Origin: Kitasatospora sp. NBC_01250
GTDB lineage: Bacteria > Actinomycetota > Actinomycetes > Streptomycetales > Streptomycetaceae
Direction: 5' to 3'
Assembly (NCBI RefSeq): GCF_036226465.1
Contig: NZ_CP108476.1
Span: forward strand, 5,580,001 to 5,644,000
Length of the DNA stretch: 64,000 bases
In this document: piece after piece, positions 1 through 7,707 of the stretch
Layout of the letters: the number at the start of each line of letters is the position of its first letter
How positions within the stretch are numbered: position 1 is the first letter of the stretch
Program-made: the position numbers and the translations under genes
Notes under the pieces: model-generated
Told to the model about the DNA's origin: nothing
Database searches by the model: none
The model's input: the letters and a program-made list of their open reading frames with translations, nothing else

Positions 1-61
1 ACAGCGCCTCGCGGACGGATTCCTCCGTCACGCCGGTCGCCACCTCAGTCTCATTGGCCAT
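1..61 (-). CDS. mrp: Mrp/NBP35-family Fe-S carrier ATPase (N-terminus only)
   Basis: Only the first 20 codons are inside the window; the gene runs off the left edge. The visible peptide reads MANETEVATGVTEESVREAL. The segment EESVREAL matches the start of the MIP18/FeS-assembly-like domain that precedes the P-loop ATPase of actinobacterial Mrp proteins, which load or carry Fe-S clusters in the cytosol. The position next to DUF1003 and MgtE-N/CBS genes is the usual streptomycete arrangement, as far as I recall. The ATPase domain is not visible, so the assignment rests on this short N-terminus and context. A -10-like TACCAT lies 6 nt upstream of the ATG, so the mRNA may be leaderless. Confidence 0.6.
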   Translation of the reverse strand, partial: MANETEVATGVTEESVREAL

Positions 62-67
62 GCCTTG

Positions 68-73
68 ATGGTA
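68..73 (-). promoter_or_regulatory. -10 box, leaderless type, for the Mrp gene
   Basis: On the minus strand TACCAT lies 6 nt before the ATG at 61, which would place the transcription start at or next to the start codon. No good -35 is seen. Confidence 0.4.
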
Positions 74-128
74 CGGCGCGCCCCGCGGCCACCTGACTGG
101 CCGGTAGCGTGCCGCGGGTCACAGCCGG

Positions 129-761
129 TCAGGCCACTTCCACCCCGTCGCGGCGCTCGTCCAACTCCTTGAGCAGGCTCTGCAGCTCGGACCGGATGAA
201 GTCCCGGGTGGCCACCTCGCCCAGCCCCTGGCGCAGCGAGGCCACCTCGCGGGCCAGGTACTCGGTGTCGGCGATGTTGCGGTCGCTGCGGGCCCGGTCC
301 TGCTCCATGTTGACCCGGTCCCGGTCGTCCTGGCGGTTCTGGGCCAGCAGGATCAGCGGCGCGGCGTAGGAGGCCTGCAGGGACAGCACCAGGGTGAGGA
401 AGATGAAGGGGTAGTTGTCGAAGTGGACGGCGGGGGGCAGGATCGTGTTCCAGAGCACCCAGATGATGATCACCACCGTCATCCAGACGATGAACCGGCC
501 GGTCCCCAGGAACCGGGCGATCCGCTCGGAGAGCTTGCCGAAGGCCTCCGGATCGTAGGCGGGCAGCGAGAAGAGGCCCGGGCTCGCGGTGCGCGGCTGG
601 TCCAGCCGGGAGCGCACCGAGGTGCCGTGCACGGTCTGGCTGCGGCTGCCCTCGCGGGCGCGCAGCTCGCGCAGCTGCCGCAGGTCGCGCAGCTCGCCCT
701 GCAGGCGCTGGCGGGCCGGCTCCTCGCGGCCCTCCCGGCGGTGCTTGCGGTCAGTGTCCAC
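129..761 (-). CDS. DUF1003 membrane protein
   Basis: A 210-residue protein with a GTG start at 761. It has a charged N-terminus (about 1-75), two hydrophobic helices (about 88-110 and 118-140) and the conserved DUF1003 signature around QASYAAPLILLAQNRQ, followed by a charged coiled-coil-like tail (about 145-205, rich in Arg, Asp and Glu). The family is a small cytoplasmic-membrane protein of unknown biochemical role. The start overlaps the end of the upstream MgtE-N/CBS gene by 11 bp, so the two are almost certainly co-translated. A role alongside divalent-cation sensing is inferred from that pairing only. Confidence 0.85.
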   Translation of the reverse strand: MDTDRKHRREGREEPARQRLQGELRDLRQLRELRAREGSRSQTVHGTSVRSRLDQPRTASPGLFSLPAYDPEAFGKLSERIARFLGTGRFIVWMTVVIIIWVLWNTILPPAVHFDNYPFIFLTLVLSLQASYAAPLILLAQNRQDDRDRVNMEQDRARSDRNIADTEYLAREVASLRQGLGEVATRDFIRSELQSLLKELDERRDGVEVA

Positions 762-2052
762 CAGGTTCCTCGCTCTCCTGCTCGGTGCTGCGGTGCACCT
801 CGCCGCCGTGCAGCGCTGCCTCGCGCCAGTCCTCGGGCAGCAGGTGGTCCAGGACGTCGTCCACGGTGACCGCGCCGAGCAGGTGGTCCGCCTCGTCGAC
901 CACCGGTGCCGCGACCATGTTGTAGGTGGCCAGGTAGCTGGTGACCAGCGGGAGCGGGGTGTCCGGCGGCAGCGGGTCCAGGTCGCCGTCCACGATGGAG
1001 CCGACCAGCGTGTACGGCGGCTCGCGCAGCAGCCGCTGGAAGTGGACGATACCCAGGTACTTGCCGGTCGGCGTCTCGTTCGGCGGCCGGCAGACGTAGA
1101 TCTGCGCCGCCAGCGCCGGCTTGTGGTCCGCGACGCGCACCCGGGCCAGCGCCTCGGCCACCGTGGCGTCCGGCTCCAGCACGATCGGCTCGGTGGTCAT
1201 CAGACCGCCCGCGGTGTCCTCCTCGTAGGAGAGCAGCCGGCGCACCGGGGCCGCCTCCTCCGGCTCCATCAGCTGGAGCAGGCGTTCGGCCTCGTCACCG
1301 GGCAGCTCGGAGAGCAGGTCGGCGGCGTCGTCCGGGTCCATCGCCTCCAGCACGTCGGCGGCCCGCTCGTCCTGCAGCTTGCCGAGGATCTCCACCTGGT
1401 CGTCCTCGGGCAGCTCCTCCAGCACGTCCGCGAGCCGCTCGTCGTCCAGCGCGGCGGCCACCTCGCCGCGGCGCTTGGCCGACAGGTGGTGCAGCACGTT
1501 GGCCAGGTCGGCCGGGCGCAGCTGCTCGAAGGTGGCCAGCAGGTTGGCCGCGCCCTGGCCCTCCTCGGTGAGCGTGAACCCGGTGACGGCGGACCAGTCC
1601 AGGGTGAGCGCCTCGCCGCGGTTCTTGCGCAGCCGGCTGCTCCTGCCGCGCTGCACGAAGACCTTGGTGATCTCCCACTCGCGCAGCCGGGTCTGCACCA
1701 TGGCCACGTCCAGCACGGTCACCTCGTCGCCGGAGGCGGTCTCGGTGACGCGGCGGTCCAGCAGCTCGGCCAGCACCAGGGTCTCGGTCTGGCGCTGCTC
1801 GAAGCGGCGCATATTGACCACCCCGGTGGTCAGTACCTGGCCGGACTCCAGGCTGGTCACCCGGGTCATCGGCAGGAAGATCCGGCGCCGTCCGATCACC
1901 TCGACCACCAGACCGAGCACCCGGGGCGGGCGGCCGCCGATCCGCAGCGAGACGACCACGTCGCGCACCCGGCCGACCTGGTCGCCGTTGGGATCGAAAA
2001 CGGCGACTCCGGTCAGGTGGGAGATGAAGACCCGACTGCCGTGCGCTGCCAA
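751..2052 (-). CDS. MgtE N-terminal/CBS-domain protein lacking the transport domain
   Basis: A 433-residue cytosolic protein. Residues about 1-150 look like PRC-barrel modules (VAVFDPNGDQVGRVRDVVV). Residues about 190-300 form the MgtE-N superhelical domain (repeated PADLANVLHHL, RLADVLEELPEDD and DPDDAADLLSELP units). A CBS pair follows (about 305-415, with MTTEPIVLEPDATVAEAL and GAVTVDDVLDHL). Full MgtE Mg2+ channels carry a C-terminal membrane domain, which is absent here, so this is a sensor-like relative and not a channel. The start is TTG with GAGAGG about 8 nt upstream; it fits homologues I recall beginning MAA...RVFVSHLAGVAVFD. It overlaps the following DUF1003 gene. Confidence 0.85.
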   Translation of the reverse strand: MAAHGSRVFISHLTGVAVFDPNGDQVGRVRDVVVSLRIGGRPPRVLGLVVEVIGRRRIFLPMTRVTSLESGQVLTTGVVNMRRFEQRQTETLVLAELLDRRVTETASGDEVTVLDVAMVQTRLREWEITKVFVQRGRSSRLRKNRGEALTLDWSAVTGFTLTEEGQGAANLLATFEQLRPADLANVLHHLSAKRRGEVAAALDDERLADVLEELPEDDQVEILGKLQDERAADVLEAMDPDDAADLLSELPGDEAERLLQLMEPEEAAPVRRLLSYEEDTAGGLMTTEPIVLEPDATVAEALARVRVADHKPALAAQIYVCRPPNETPTGKYLGIVHFQRLLREPPYTLVGSIVDGDLDPLPPDTPLPLVTSYLATYNMVAAPVVDEADHLLGAVTVDDVLDHLLPEDWREAALHGGEVHRSTEQESEEPGGH

Positions 2053-2165
2053 AGCACGTCCTCTCGCTCGCGGTGGGTCAGGCTGTGGGGGGCCAGGCTA
2101 CCGAACGCCATCGAGCCAGGCTCGTCAGGCTTGCGCCGCCGCCCGGGGCCGCTCGGGCGGCCCCG

Positions 2166-2171
2166 TACGCT
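2166..2171 (+). promoter_or_regulatory. -10 box, leaderless type
   Basis: TACGCT with 7 nt to the ATG at 2179, and no Shine-Dalgarno between them. Confidence 0.45.
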
Positions 2172-2178
2172 GTGCGCT

Positions 2179-2724
2179 ATGGACGGTACGCGAGCCACAG
2201 CTGACGATTTCTTCGACCGCGCCCTGTTGGAGGAGGCCGTGAAGAAGTCCGGTCTGCTCTGGGTGCGGGCCGACGGTGCCGCCGAGCGCCGTCCGCTCTG
2301 GCACGCCTGGCACGACGGCGCCGTGGTGGTGGTCGGCGACGCCGGTGAGCAGCCGCTGCACGGGCTGACGGCGGGGGCCGGCGCCGAGGTGGTGCTGCGC
2401 AGCAAGGACAAGGGCGGCCGGCTGGTCGCCTTCCCGGCCCAGGTGGTGGTGGCCGAGCCGCACAGCGAGGCCTGGACCGGCGCCGTCGAGGAGCTCAAGG
2501 GCAAGCGGCTGAACGCGCCCGACACCGACACCATCGGCGAGCGCTGGGCGCGCGAGTGCCGGGTGCTGCGGCTGGAGCCGGTCGGCCCGCTGACCGAGCA
2601 CCCGGGCGCGATGCCGCAGGACTCGCACGCCGCCTCGCCGATGCCGAGCTCCGCCACCACCCGGCGGCCGATCCCGGCGGGGCTGCCCAAGCTGGTGCTG
2701 GGCCGACTGAAGCGCCGTGGCTGA
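2179..2724 (+). CDS. Hypothetical protein, FMN split-barrel-like
   Basis: A 181-residue soluble protein. The core (about 10-135) alternates short strands (PLWHAWHDGAVVVV, GAEVVLRSKDKGGRLVAFPAQV) and ends in RWARECRVLRLEP. This layout resembles the pyridoxamine-phosphate-oxidase-like FMN-binding split barrel, but I cannot point to a proven flavin-binding residue set. The last 45 residues are polar and Pro/Ser-rich and probably disordered. The ATG at 2179 is favoured because the TACGCT box 7 nt upstream suggests a leaderless transcript. The frame is open upstream, but that part has no coding character. The 3' end overlaps the exporter gene by 8 bp, so the two form an operon. Confidence 0.6.
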   Translation: MDGTRATADDFFDRALLEEAVKKSGLLWVRADGAAERRPLWHAWHDGAVVVVGDAGEQPLHGLTAGAGAEVVLRSKDKGGRLVAFPAQVVVAEPHSEAWTGAVEELKGKRLNAPDTDTIGERWARECRVLRLEPVGPLTEHPGAMPQDSHAASPMPSSATTRRPIPAGLPKLVLGRLKRRG

Positions 2725-3673
2725 GTCCACCGCCCCGGTGCACGGCCGCACCACCACCACCGCGGCGGCCGGGCCGTCCCCGGCGTCCCTCGCACCCGCC
2801 GCCCCGGCCGGGCTGCCGAAGACCGATCTGCTGCTGCTCGCCGTCTCGATCGCGGGGATCTCGCTCTCCGCGCCCTTGATCAGCGCCACGGCCGCGCCCG
2901 CGCTGGCCATCGCCTGCTGGCGCAACCTCATGTCGGTGGGCGTGCTCGGCCCCTACGCCCTGCTGCGCCACCGGGCCGAGCTGCGTGCCATCGGCCGGCG
3001 CGCGCTGCTGCTCGCGATGGCCGCCGGGGCGCTGCTGGCCGTGCACTTCGCGCTCTGGATGCCCAGCCTGCGGATGACCTCGGTCGCCTCCTCGACCGCG
3101 CTGGTCACCACCACCCCGCTGTGGACGATCCTGCTGCTGCGGCTGACCGGCGTGCGCCCGCCCCGGCTGGTCTGGCTGGGCATGTGCGTGGCCTTCGCCG
3201 GCGTGCTGGTGCTCACCGGGGTGGACCTGACGGTCTCCCCGCGCGCGCTGCTCGGCGACGCGCTGGCGCTGGGGGCCGGACTGGCCGCGGCGGGGTACCT
3301 GCTGCTCGGCGCCGAGGTCCGGCGCACCGTCAGCACCACCGCCTACACGCTGGTCTGCTACAGCACCACCGCGCTCGTCCTGCTCGCGCTCTGCCTGGCC
3401 ACCGGGACCGGGCTGACCGGCTGGTCGGCCGGGGTCTGGGGGCAGATCGCGCTGCTGATGCTCGCCGCCCAGCTGCTCGGCCACTCGCTGAGCAACCGCG
3501 TGGTGCGCACGCTTGGTCCCTCGGTCACCTCCACGGCGATCCTGCTGGAGACCCCGGGGGCGGCGCTGATCGCCGCGGTCTGGCTGGGCCAGTGGCCGGC
3601 CGCGGCCGCCTATCCGGCGGTGGCGCTGATCCTGCTGGGGCTGGCCCTGGTGGTGCGCGGCGGGCGCCGCTGA
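2717..3673 (+). CDS. EamA/DMT-superfamily transporter
   Basis: A 318-residue integral membrane protein with about ten hydrophobic helices in two EamA repeats (about 35-165 and 180-315), the normal size and layout of drug/metabolite exporters. The first about 30 residues are Ala/Pro/Thr-rich and cytosolic. The substrate cannot be read from sequence; family members move amino acids, nucleotide precursors or small metabolites. The GTG start at 2717 overlaps the upstream hypothetical gene by 8 bp, so translation is probably coupled. Confidence 0.85.
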   Translation: MAESTAPVHGRTTTTAAAGPSPASLAPAAPAGLPKTDLLLLAVSIAGISLSAPLISATAAPALAIACWRNLMSVGVLGPYALLRHRAELRAIGRRALLLAMAAGALLAVHFALWMPSLRMTSVASSTALVTTTPLWTILLLRLTGVRPPRLVWLGMCVAFAGVLVLTGVDLTVSPRALLGDALALGAGLAAAGYLLLGAEVRRTVSTTAYTLVCYSTTALVLLALCLATGTGLTGWSAGVWGQIALLMLAAQLLGHSLSNRVVRTLGPSVTSTAILLETPGAALIAAVWLGQWPAAAAYPAVALILLGLALVVRGGRR

Positions 3674-3691
3674 GCGGCGGCTACCGACCGG

Positions 3692-3697
3692 TACGCT
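3692..3697 (+). promoter_or_regulatory. -10 box, leaderless type
   Basis: TACGCT with 6 nt to the ATG at 3704, and no Shine-Dalgarno. Confidence 0.45.
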
Positions 3698-3703
3698 CGC
3701 GGT

Positions 3704-4348
3704 ATGGCGCACGACTTCCCGCTCTTCGGCGACCCCGGCCAACCGCACGGACCGCAGGGTCCGACCCGTGACGAGGTGCTGGCCGCCGTCGAGGCACGGC
3801 TGCTCACCACCTTCGGCGAGCCGAGCGGACGGGCCTCGATCACCTTCCTCGGGGCCGAGCGGATCGAGGTGCTGCGGTTCGGCCCCGACACCGAGGGCCT
3901 GGTGCGGTACGCCACCCTGGGCATGGCCGCCGCACCGATGGCCGACCCCACCGCGGCGCTGGCCGACCCGGTGCGGGGCCCGCGCGCCGAGCTGCTGCTG
4001 ACCTTGCGCGGCGGGCGCGACGACGTGCTCCGGGCACTGGCCACCTTCGCGGCGACGCCGCAGGTCGAGGGCTTGGTGGTGGCCCCCGGCAGCTCGCTCG
4101 ACCTGGGCGCACCGCTCTGGGAGGGTGCGCCGTTCACCTCGGTCCTGGCGGCCGAGAGCGGCGGCCTGGTCGCGGACCTCGAACTGGACGAGCCCGCCGA
4201 CCCGGTGCGCTTCCTGCCGCTGCTGCCGATGACGCCCAACGAGGCGGCCCACAAGCGGGTGCACGGCGCGGGCGCGCTGCAGGAGCGCTGGCTGGAACGC
4301 GGCACCGACCTGCGGGACCCGCAGCGGCGCGCGGTGGCGCTGGACTGA
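3704..4348 (+). CDS. Suppressor-of-fused (Sufu) domain protein
   Basis: A 214-residue cytosolic protein matching the bacterial Sufu-like family, with the N-terminal strand-helix unit (VEARLLTTFGEPSGRASITFLG), the central PRAELLLTLR segment and the conserved FLPLLPMTPNEAAHKRVHG motif near residues 172-190. Bacterial members are of unknown function and occur in streptomycete core genomes and in some toxin-immunity sets; no toxin neighbour is seen here. It runs towards the PHP gene, whose stop lies 35 bp away. The leaderless-type promoter supports the ATG. Confidence 0.75.
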   Translation: MAHDFPLFGDPGQPHGPQGPTRDEVLAAVEARLLTTFGEPSGRASITFLGAERIEVLRFGPDTEGLVRYATLGMAAAPMADPTAALADPVRGPRAELLLTLRGGRDDVLRALATFAATPQVEGLVVAPGSSLDLGAPLWEGAPFTSVLAAESGGLVADLELDEPADPVRFLPLLPMTPNEAAHKRVHGAGALQERWLERGTDLRDPQRRAVALD

Positions 4349-4382
4349 CGGCCCGTCGGCGGACCGGTCGGACCGGCCCGGG

Positions 4383-5243
4383 TCAGTCGATCGGCTTGGC
4401 CCCGGTCGCCTGGTCGAGCAGCGCCTGGTAGGCCTCGGGCGCGGTGGTGAACTCGCCCAGCCGCACGGTCTTGCGGGTGCCGTGGTAGTCGCTGGAGCCG
4501 GTGGTGAACAGGCCCAGCTCGGCGGCCAGGCCGCGCAGCCGGACCCTGGTCGGCTCGTCGTGGTCGGTGTGGTCGACCTCCAGGCCGGCCAGCCCGGCCG
4601 CCGCGAGGTCGGCGATCACCTGGTCGGAGACGGTGCGTCCGCGCTTGTCGGCGCCCGGGTGCGCGAAGACCGGCACCCCGCCCGCGGCGCGGACCAGCCG
4701 CACCGCGACGGCCGGGTCGGTCTCGTGCTTGGGCACGTCGGCCCGCCCGCCGTTGGCCAGCCACTCGGCGGTGAAGGCGGCCGAGACGTCCTTGACCACG
4801 CCGGCCTCCACCAGCGCGCTGGCGATGTGCGGACGGCCCACCGAGCTGCCCCCGGCGGCGATCCGCTGCACCTGCTCCCAGCTGATGGGTGCGCCCAGCT
4901 CCCGGCACCGCTCGACCACCGCCTGCCCGCGGCGGAACCGGTCGGTGCGCACCAGCTCGCGCTCACGGGCGAACTCCGGCTCGGTCGGATCGAAGAGGTA
5001 GGCCAGCAGGTGCATGCTGATCCCGCCGACCCGGCAGGAGAGCTCGGCCCCGGGCACCAGGACAGGGCGTCGGCCGGGCGGCAGCGCGTGCAGCGCCTCG
5101 GCCGCCTCGGCATGGCCGGCGACGGTGTCGTGGTCGGTCAGCGCCACCACGTCGAGCCCGGCGGCGACGGCGGCGGCGATCAGCTCGCTCGGGGTGTCGG
5201 TGCCGTCCGAGACGTTGCTGTGGGCGTGCAGGTCGATGCGCAC
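4383..5243 (-). CDS. PHP-domain metal-dependent phosphoesterase
   Basis: A 286-residue cytosolic hydrolase. The PHP metal ligands are all visible: DLHAHSNVSDG (residues about 3-13), LTDHDTVAGH (about 36-45), GAELSC (about 70), PHIASAL (about 120), FAHPG (about 180) and SSDYHG near residue 248. Related proteins hydrolyse 3',5'-nucleoside bisphosphates (RNase AM/YciV type) or other phosphoesters. The GTG at 5243 (VRIDLHAHS) is chosen because the PHP fold starts at that strand; the frame stays open upstream but is compositionally non-coding. Confidence 0.85.
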   Translation of the reverse strand: MRIDLHAHSNVSDGTDTPSELIAAAVAAGLDVVALTDHDTVAGHAEAAEALHALPPGRRPVLVPGAELSCRVGGISMHLLAYLFDPTEPEFARERELVRTDRFRRGQAVVERCRELGAPISWEQVQRIAAGGSSVGRPHIASALVEAGVVKDVSAAFTAEWLANGGRADVPKHETDPAVAVRLVRAAGGVPVFAHPGADKRGRTVSDQVIADLAAAGLAGLEVDHTDHDEPTRVRLRGLAAELGLFTTGSSDYHGTRKTVRLGEFTTAPEAYQALLDQATGAKPID

Positions 5244-5287
5244 GGGCTGGCTCCTGGCTCGCTGCGGGTCAAGGCAGCCCAGGATAG

Positions 5288-5926
5288 TCAGCCCAGGAGC
5301 TGCTGGGAGAGGGCTCCGCAGGGCAGCAGTTCGAGCTCGGCTCCGGCGTCCCGCAGGTCGGTGAGGACCAGCTCGTCGTACATCAGCAGCGCGGACTGCT
5401 CGGGCCAGGCGATCGCCCAGAGCCACAGACCCAGCGCCTCGCCGACGTAGACCGCACGGTCGTCGGGGGCGCCCTGGAGGTGCCACATCGGGGTGGGCCG
5501 GCCGGCGGCCAGCAGCTTGGTGTCGGCGGGCTTGTGCAGCGAGAGGGCGTCGCCGGGGTCGGGCCCGGGCAGACCCGCGTACCGGGCGCCGAGACCGACG
5601 CCGAGCTCCTCGGCCACCAGGACCAGCTCGCCGAAGCCACCGAGCGGCGCGGGGCCGGAGCAGGCCACGGCGGTGGCGCGGGCCCCTGAGAGGTCGTCAC
5701 CCACGTGCGCGATGCCGGTGTAGAGCCAGCTGACCGGAAGCGGCCAGGGCAGCCAGACGGGCACCTGGGAGCGGGCCACGGCCACGCTCAGCGCCTCGAT
5801 GCTCGGTGGCAGCACCGGCTGCATCGGATGGACGGCACCGTGCTCGTCACACTGCCAGGTGTCACGGAAGAGCCCGGGGGCACGCACCCGACCGCCGCAC
5901 CTCGGGCAACTTGGCTCGCCCCTCAT
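5288..5926 (-). CDS. DUF6758 family protein with N-terminal zinc ribbon
   Basis: A 212-residue protein beginning MRGEPSCPRCGGRVRAPG. Cys7, Cys10 and a later Cys within TWQCDEHG look like a rubredoxin-like zinc ribbon. The remainder has the conserved stretches QVPVWLPWPLPVSWL, GFGELVLVAEELGVG and PTPMWHLQG. I know it as a conserved streptomycete family without assigned function. The ATG at 5926 is preferred over an in-frame TTG at 5935 because GGAGGGAGGAG lies just upstream and homologues I recall begin MRGEPSCP. It lies 44 bp upstream of the PHP gene on the same strand, probably the same operon. Confidence 0.75.
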   Translation of the reverse strand: MRGEPSCPRCGGRVRAPGLFRDTWQCDEHGAVHPMQPVLPPSIEALSVAVARSQVPVWLPWPLPVSWLYTGIAHVGDDLSGARATAVACSGPAPLGGFGELVLVAEELGVGLGARYAGLPGPDPGDALSLHKPADTKLLAAGRPTPMWHLQGAPDDRAVYVGEALGLWLWAIAWPEQSALLMYDELVLTDLRDAGAELELLPCGALSQQLLG

Positions 5927-6118
5927 AACAGCCAACGCTCCTCCCTCCGGGCCGCCGCGTCAAGGACGATCACCCGTACGGAGGGCCTCGGCGAGCGGAT
6001 CCGGTGGCGGGCCCGCTCGGCCGGGGCGGCGGCCCCGGCTAGGGGATGTCCCGCCCCGCCCGACGGCAAACGTCGGCGGGGCGCGCCGGGGCGCACGGCA
6101 GCGCCGGGGGGAACGGCT

Positions 6119-6155
6119 GACGCCCCGTCATCGACGAATCGATGGTCGGGGCGTC
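6119..6155 (-). terminator. Hairpin terminator of the 48-aa gene
   Basis: A perfect 9-bp stem (gacgccccg/cggggcgtc), a small bulge, then a 6-bp stem (catcga/tcgatg) closed by a cgaa tetraloop. It lies 50 nt past the stop of the small gene. It has no U-tract. Confidence 0.65.
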
Positions 6156-6204
6156 AGGGAGCGGGACGCGGCCAGGCAGGGCGCCGGGGCGGCCTGGTGC
6201 GGTG

Positions 6205-6351
6205 TCAGGCGTTGTGGCACGGACGGATGTAGAGACGTTCGCCGGTCAGGGCGGCGTCCGCCACCAGCTGGCGGACGGTCTCGGCGTCGGCGATCAGCCG
6301 ATCGGTGGCGGAACCCTGCTGGTCGTCCAGTCGGAGAATCTCGAAACGCAT
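6205..6351 (-). CDS. 48-aa conserved small protein
   Basis: A short ORF encoding MRFEILRLDD...GERLYIRPCHNA. It is supported by a strong ribosome site (AGGAGAGG, 6 nt before the ATG), its own terminator downstream and strong GC3 bias. I recall similar tiny streptomycete proteins that begin MRFEILRLDD and end LYIRPA. The fold is probably strand-helix-helix-strand. Function is unknown. A longer in-frame reading back to 6582 has no coding character and is not used. Confidence 0.65.
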   Translation of the reverse strand: MRFEILRLDDQQGSATDRLIADAETVRQLVADAALTGERLYIRPCHNA

Positions 6352-6683
6352 GGGCCTCTCCTCTGCTGGCCTCGGTGGCACCCGAGGCGGTGGGGTGCTG
6401 CTCGTCGGTCGCGGTACGGCGGTCAGTGCCATGTGTCCCCCCTCGCTGCCGGCGGGACGGCGGCCCGATCGGGCCCGGTCCGCCAGCGTGGCGCCGGACG
6501 TTTGCCTGGCGATTGCCCGCTGATGACGTCGTGGTTTCGGTGACGTCCATCGGGGCTCAACCGCACAGGTGGGGCTGTTCATTCCCAGCCAGAATCAAAT
6601 ATTACCGTAACTAAGGATTTTTGGGCCAGCAGAAATCCCCGGTGCGCGGCCGTGGCGGTGCACCGGGGACGGGTGAGCGGTGG
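6352..6683. other. Intergenic region (332 bp)
   Basis: Holds the upstream region of the 48-aa gene, including an unusually AT-rich patch at about 6590-6625 (minus-strand TTAGTTACGGTAATAT), a possible promoter, and the terminator of the hydrolase gene. I see no credible ORF. Confidence 0.5.
6637..6668 (-). terminator. Hairpin terminator of the alpha/beta-hydrolase gene
   Basis: A perfect 9-bp stem ccccggtgc/gcaccgggg with a 14-nt GC-rich loop, 16 nt past the stop at 6684. On the minus strand it is followed by ATTTCTG. Confidence 0.6.
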
Positions 6684-7571
6684 TCAGCCGGTGCCCACCG
6701 AGGACCAGAAGTCGAGCAGCACGGCGGCGGTCCGGGCCGGGCGCTCGGCGTTGGGGGAGTGGCCGGCGCCGTCCACCACCACGTGCGGCACGCCCAGCCG
6801 CGCGGCCGTGCGGGCCTGCTCCTCGACCGGCCAGGCGTAGTCCTCGCTCCCGGAGACGTACAGCTTGGGCAGCGCGACGGCCGCCAGCTCCTCGGTCCGG
6901 TCCTCCTGGCCGACCAGCCGCTCGCCCATCGCCACCAGCGCCTGCGGCACGTTGGCCAGCCAGCGCCGGTGCAGGAAGTCGGTGACCTCGGGCGCCGGGG
7001 ACAGGGCGGCGTCCGACTGGTCGCCGTCCATCTCCTCCTTCACCTGCCAGATGGTCTCCAGGTCCATGCCGCCCAGCAGGGCGTCCATCAGCAGCTTGGT
7101 GCGCGCCGCCTCCGGCGGGTCGAGCGGCCCGGGGCCGGTGGAGAGCAGCACCAGCGAGGCCCAGGGCAGCGGCGCGCTGCCGGACAGCACGGCCTCCCGC
7201 GAGACGAAGCCGCCGAAGGAGTGGCCGAGCAGGTGCACCGGTCCGGCCGCGGGCTCGGCGGCCAGCAGCTCGGTGACCGCCCGCAGGTCCAGGCCCAGCT
7301 CGGGCAGCGCGTAGCCGGCCGGATCGGCACCGCCGCCGGTCTCGTACTGGCCGCGCTGGTCGTAGGCGACGACCCGGAAGCCCGCGAGCGAGAGCGGCTC
7401 CAGCAGCGCGATGAAGTCCTCCTTGCTGCCGGTGAACCCCGGCACCAGCAGCGCGGTGCCGCGCGGGACACCGGCCGGCTCGGCCCGCAGCGCGGCGAAC
7501 TCCCCGCGCGTGGTGGCCAGCCGCACGGCGGCGGCGCACGGGGGAAGGGCGAGGAAGGGCAGCGTGCTCAA
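6684..7571 (-). CDS. Alpha/beta-fold hydrolase
   Basis: A 295-residue cytosolic hydrolase. The oxyanion region LLVPGFTGSKEDF (about 47-59), nucleophile elbow GHSFGGFV (about 118-125), acid in LYVSGSEDYAWP and terminal histidine in VVDGAGHSPNAE are all present, giving a complete Ser-Asp-His triad. The substrate is unknown. The start is TTG at 7571: GAAGGAG lies 7 nt upstream and no better in-frame start is near. The much longer open frame upstream (to 8525) is the antisense shadow of the helicase repeats. It is followed by its own hairpin terminator. Confidence 0.8.
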   Translation of the reverse strand: MSTLPFLALPPCAAAVRLATTRGEFAALRAEPAGVPRGTALLVPGFTGSKEDFIALLEPLSLAGFRVVAYDQRGQYETGGGADPAGYALPELGLDLRAVTELLAAEPAAGPVHLLGHSFGGFVSREAVLSGSAPLPWASLVLLSTGPGPLDPPEAARTKLLMDALLGGMDLETIWQVKEEMDGDQSDAALSPAPEVTDFLHRRWLANVPQALVAMGERLVGQEDRTEELAAVALPKLYVSGSEDYAWPVEEQARTAARLGVPHVVVDGAGHSPNAERPARTAAVLLDFWSSVGTG

Positions 7572-7641
7572 GGGAAACTCCTTCGTCGGCCGGCTGGCAG
7601 CGCCGACCCGAGCATAGGGCCTGAGCTGCCGGGACGGCCGG

Positions 7642-7677
7642 GAGGGGCGGTCGGACCAGCTGGTCCGACCGCCCCTC
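7642..7677 (-). terminator. Perfect 36-nt palindrome terminator of the RNA helicase gene
   Basis: Two 18-nt perfectly complementary arms (gaggggcggtcggaccag and its complement) with no spacer, 30 nt past the helicase stop. Either strand could use it, but only the minus-strand gene ends here. Confidence 0.75.
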
Positions 7678-7707
7678 TCGGTGCGTGCTGTGCCTGTCGG
7701 CGCCGGG

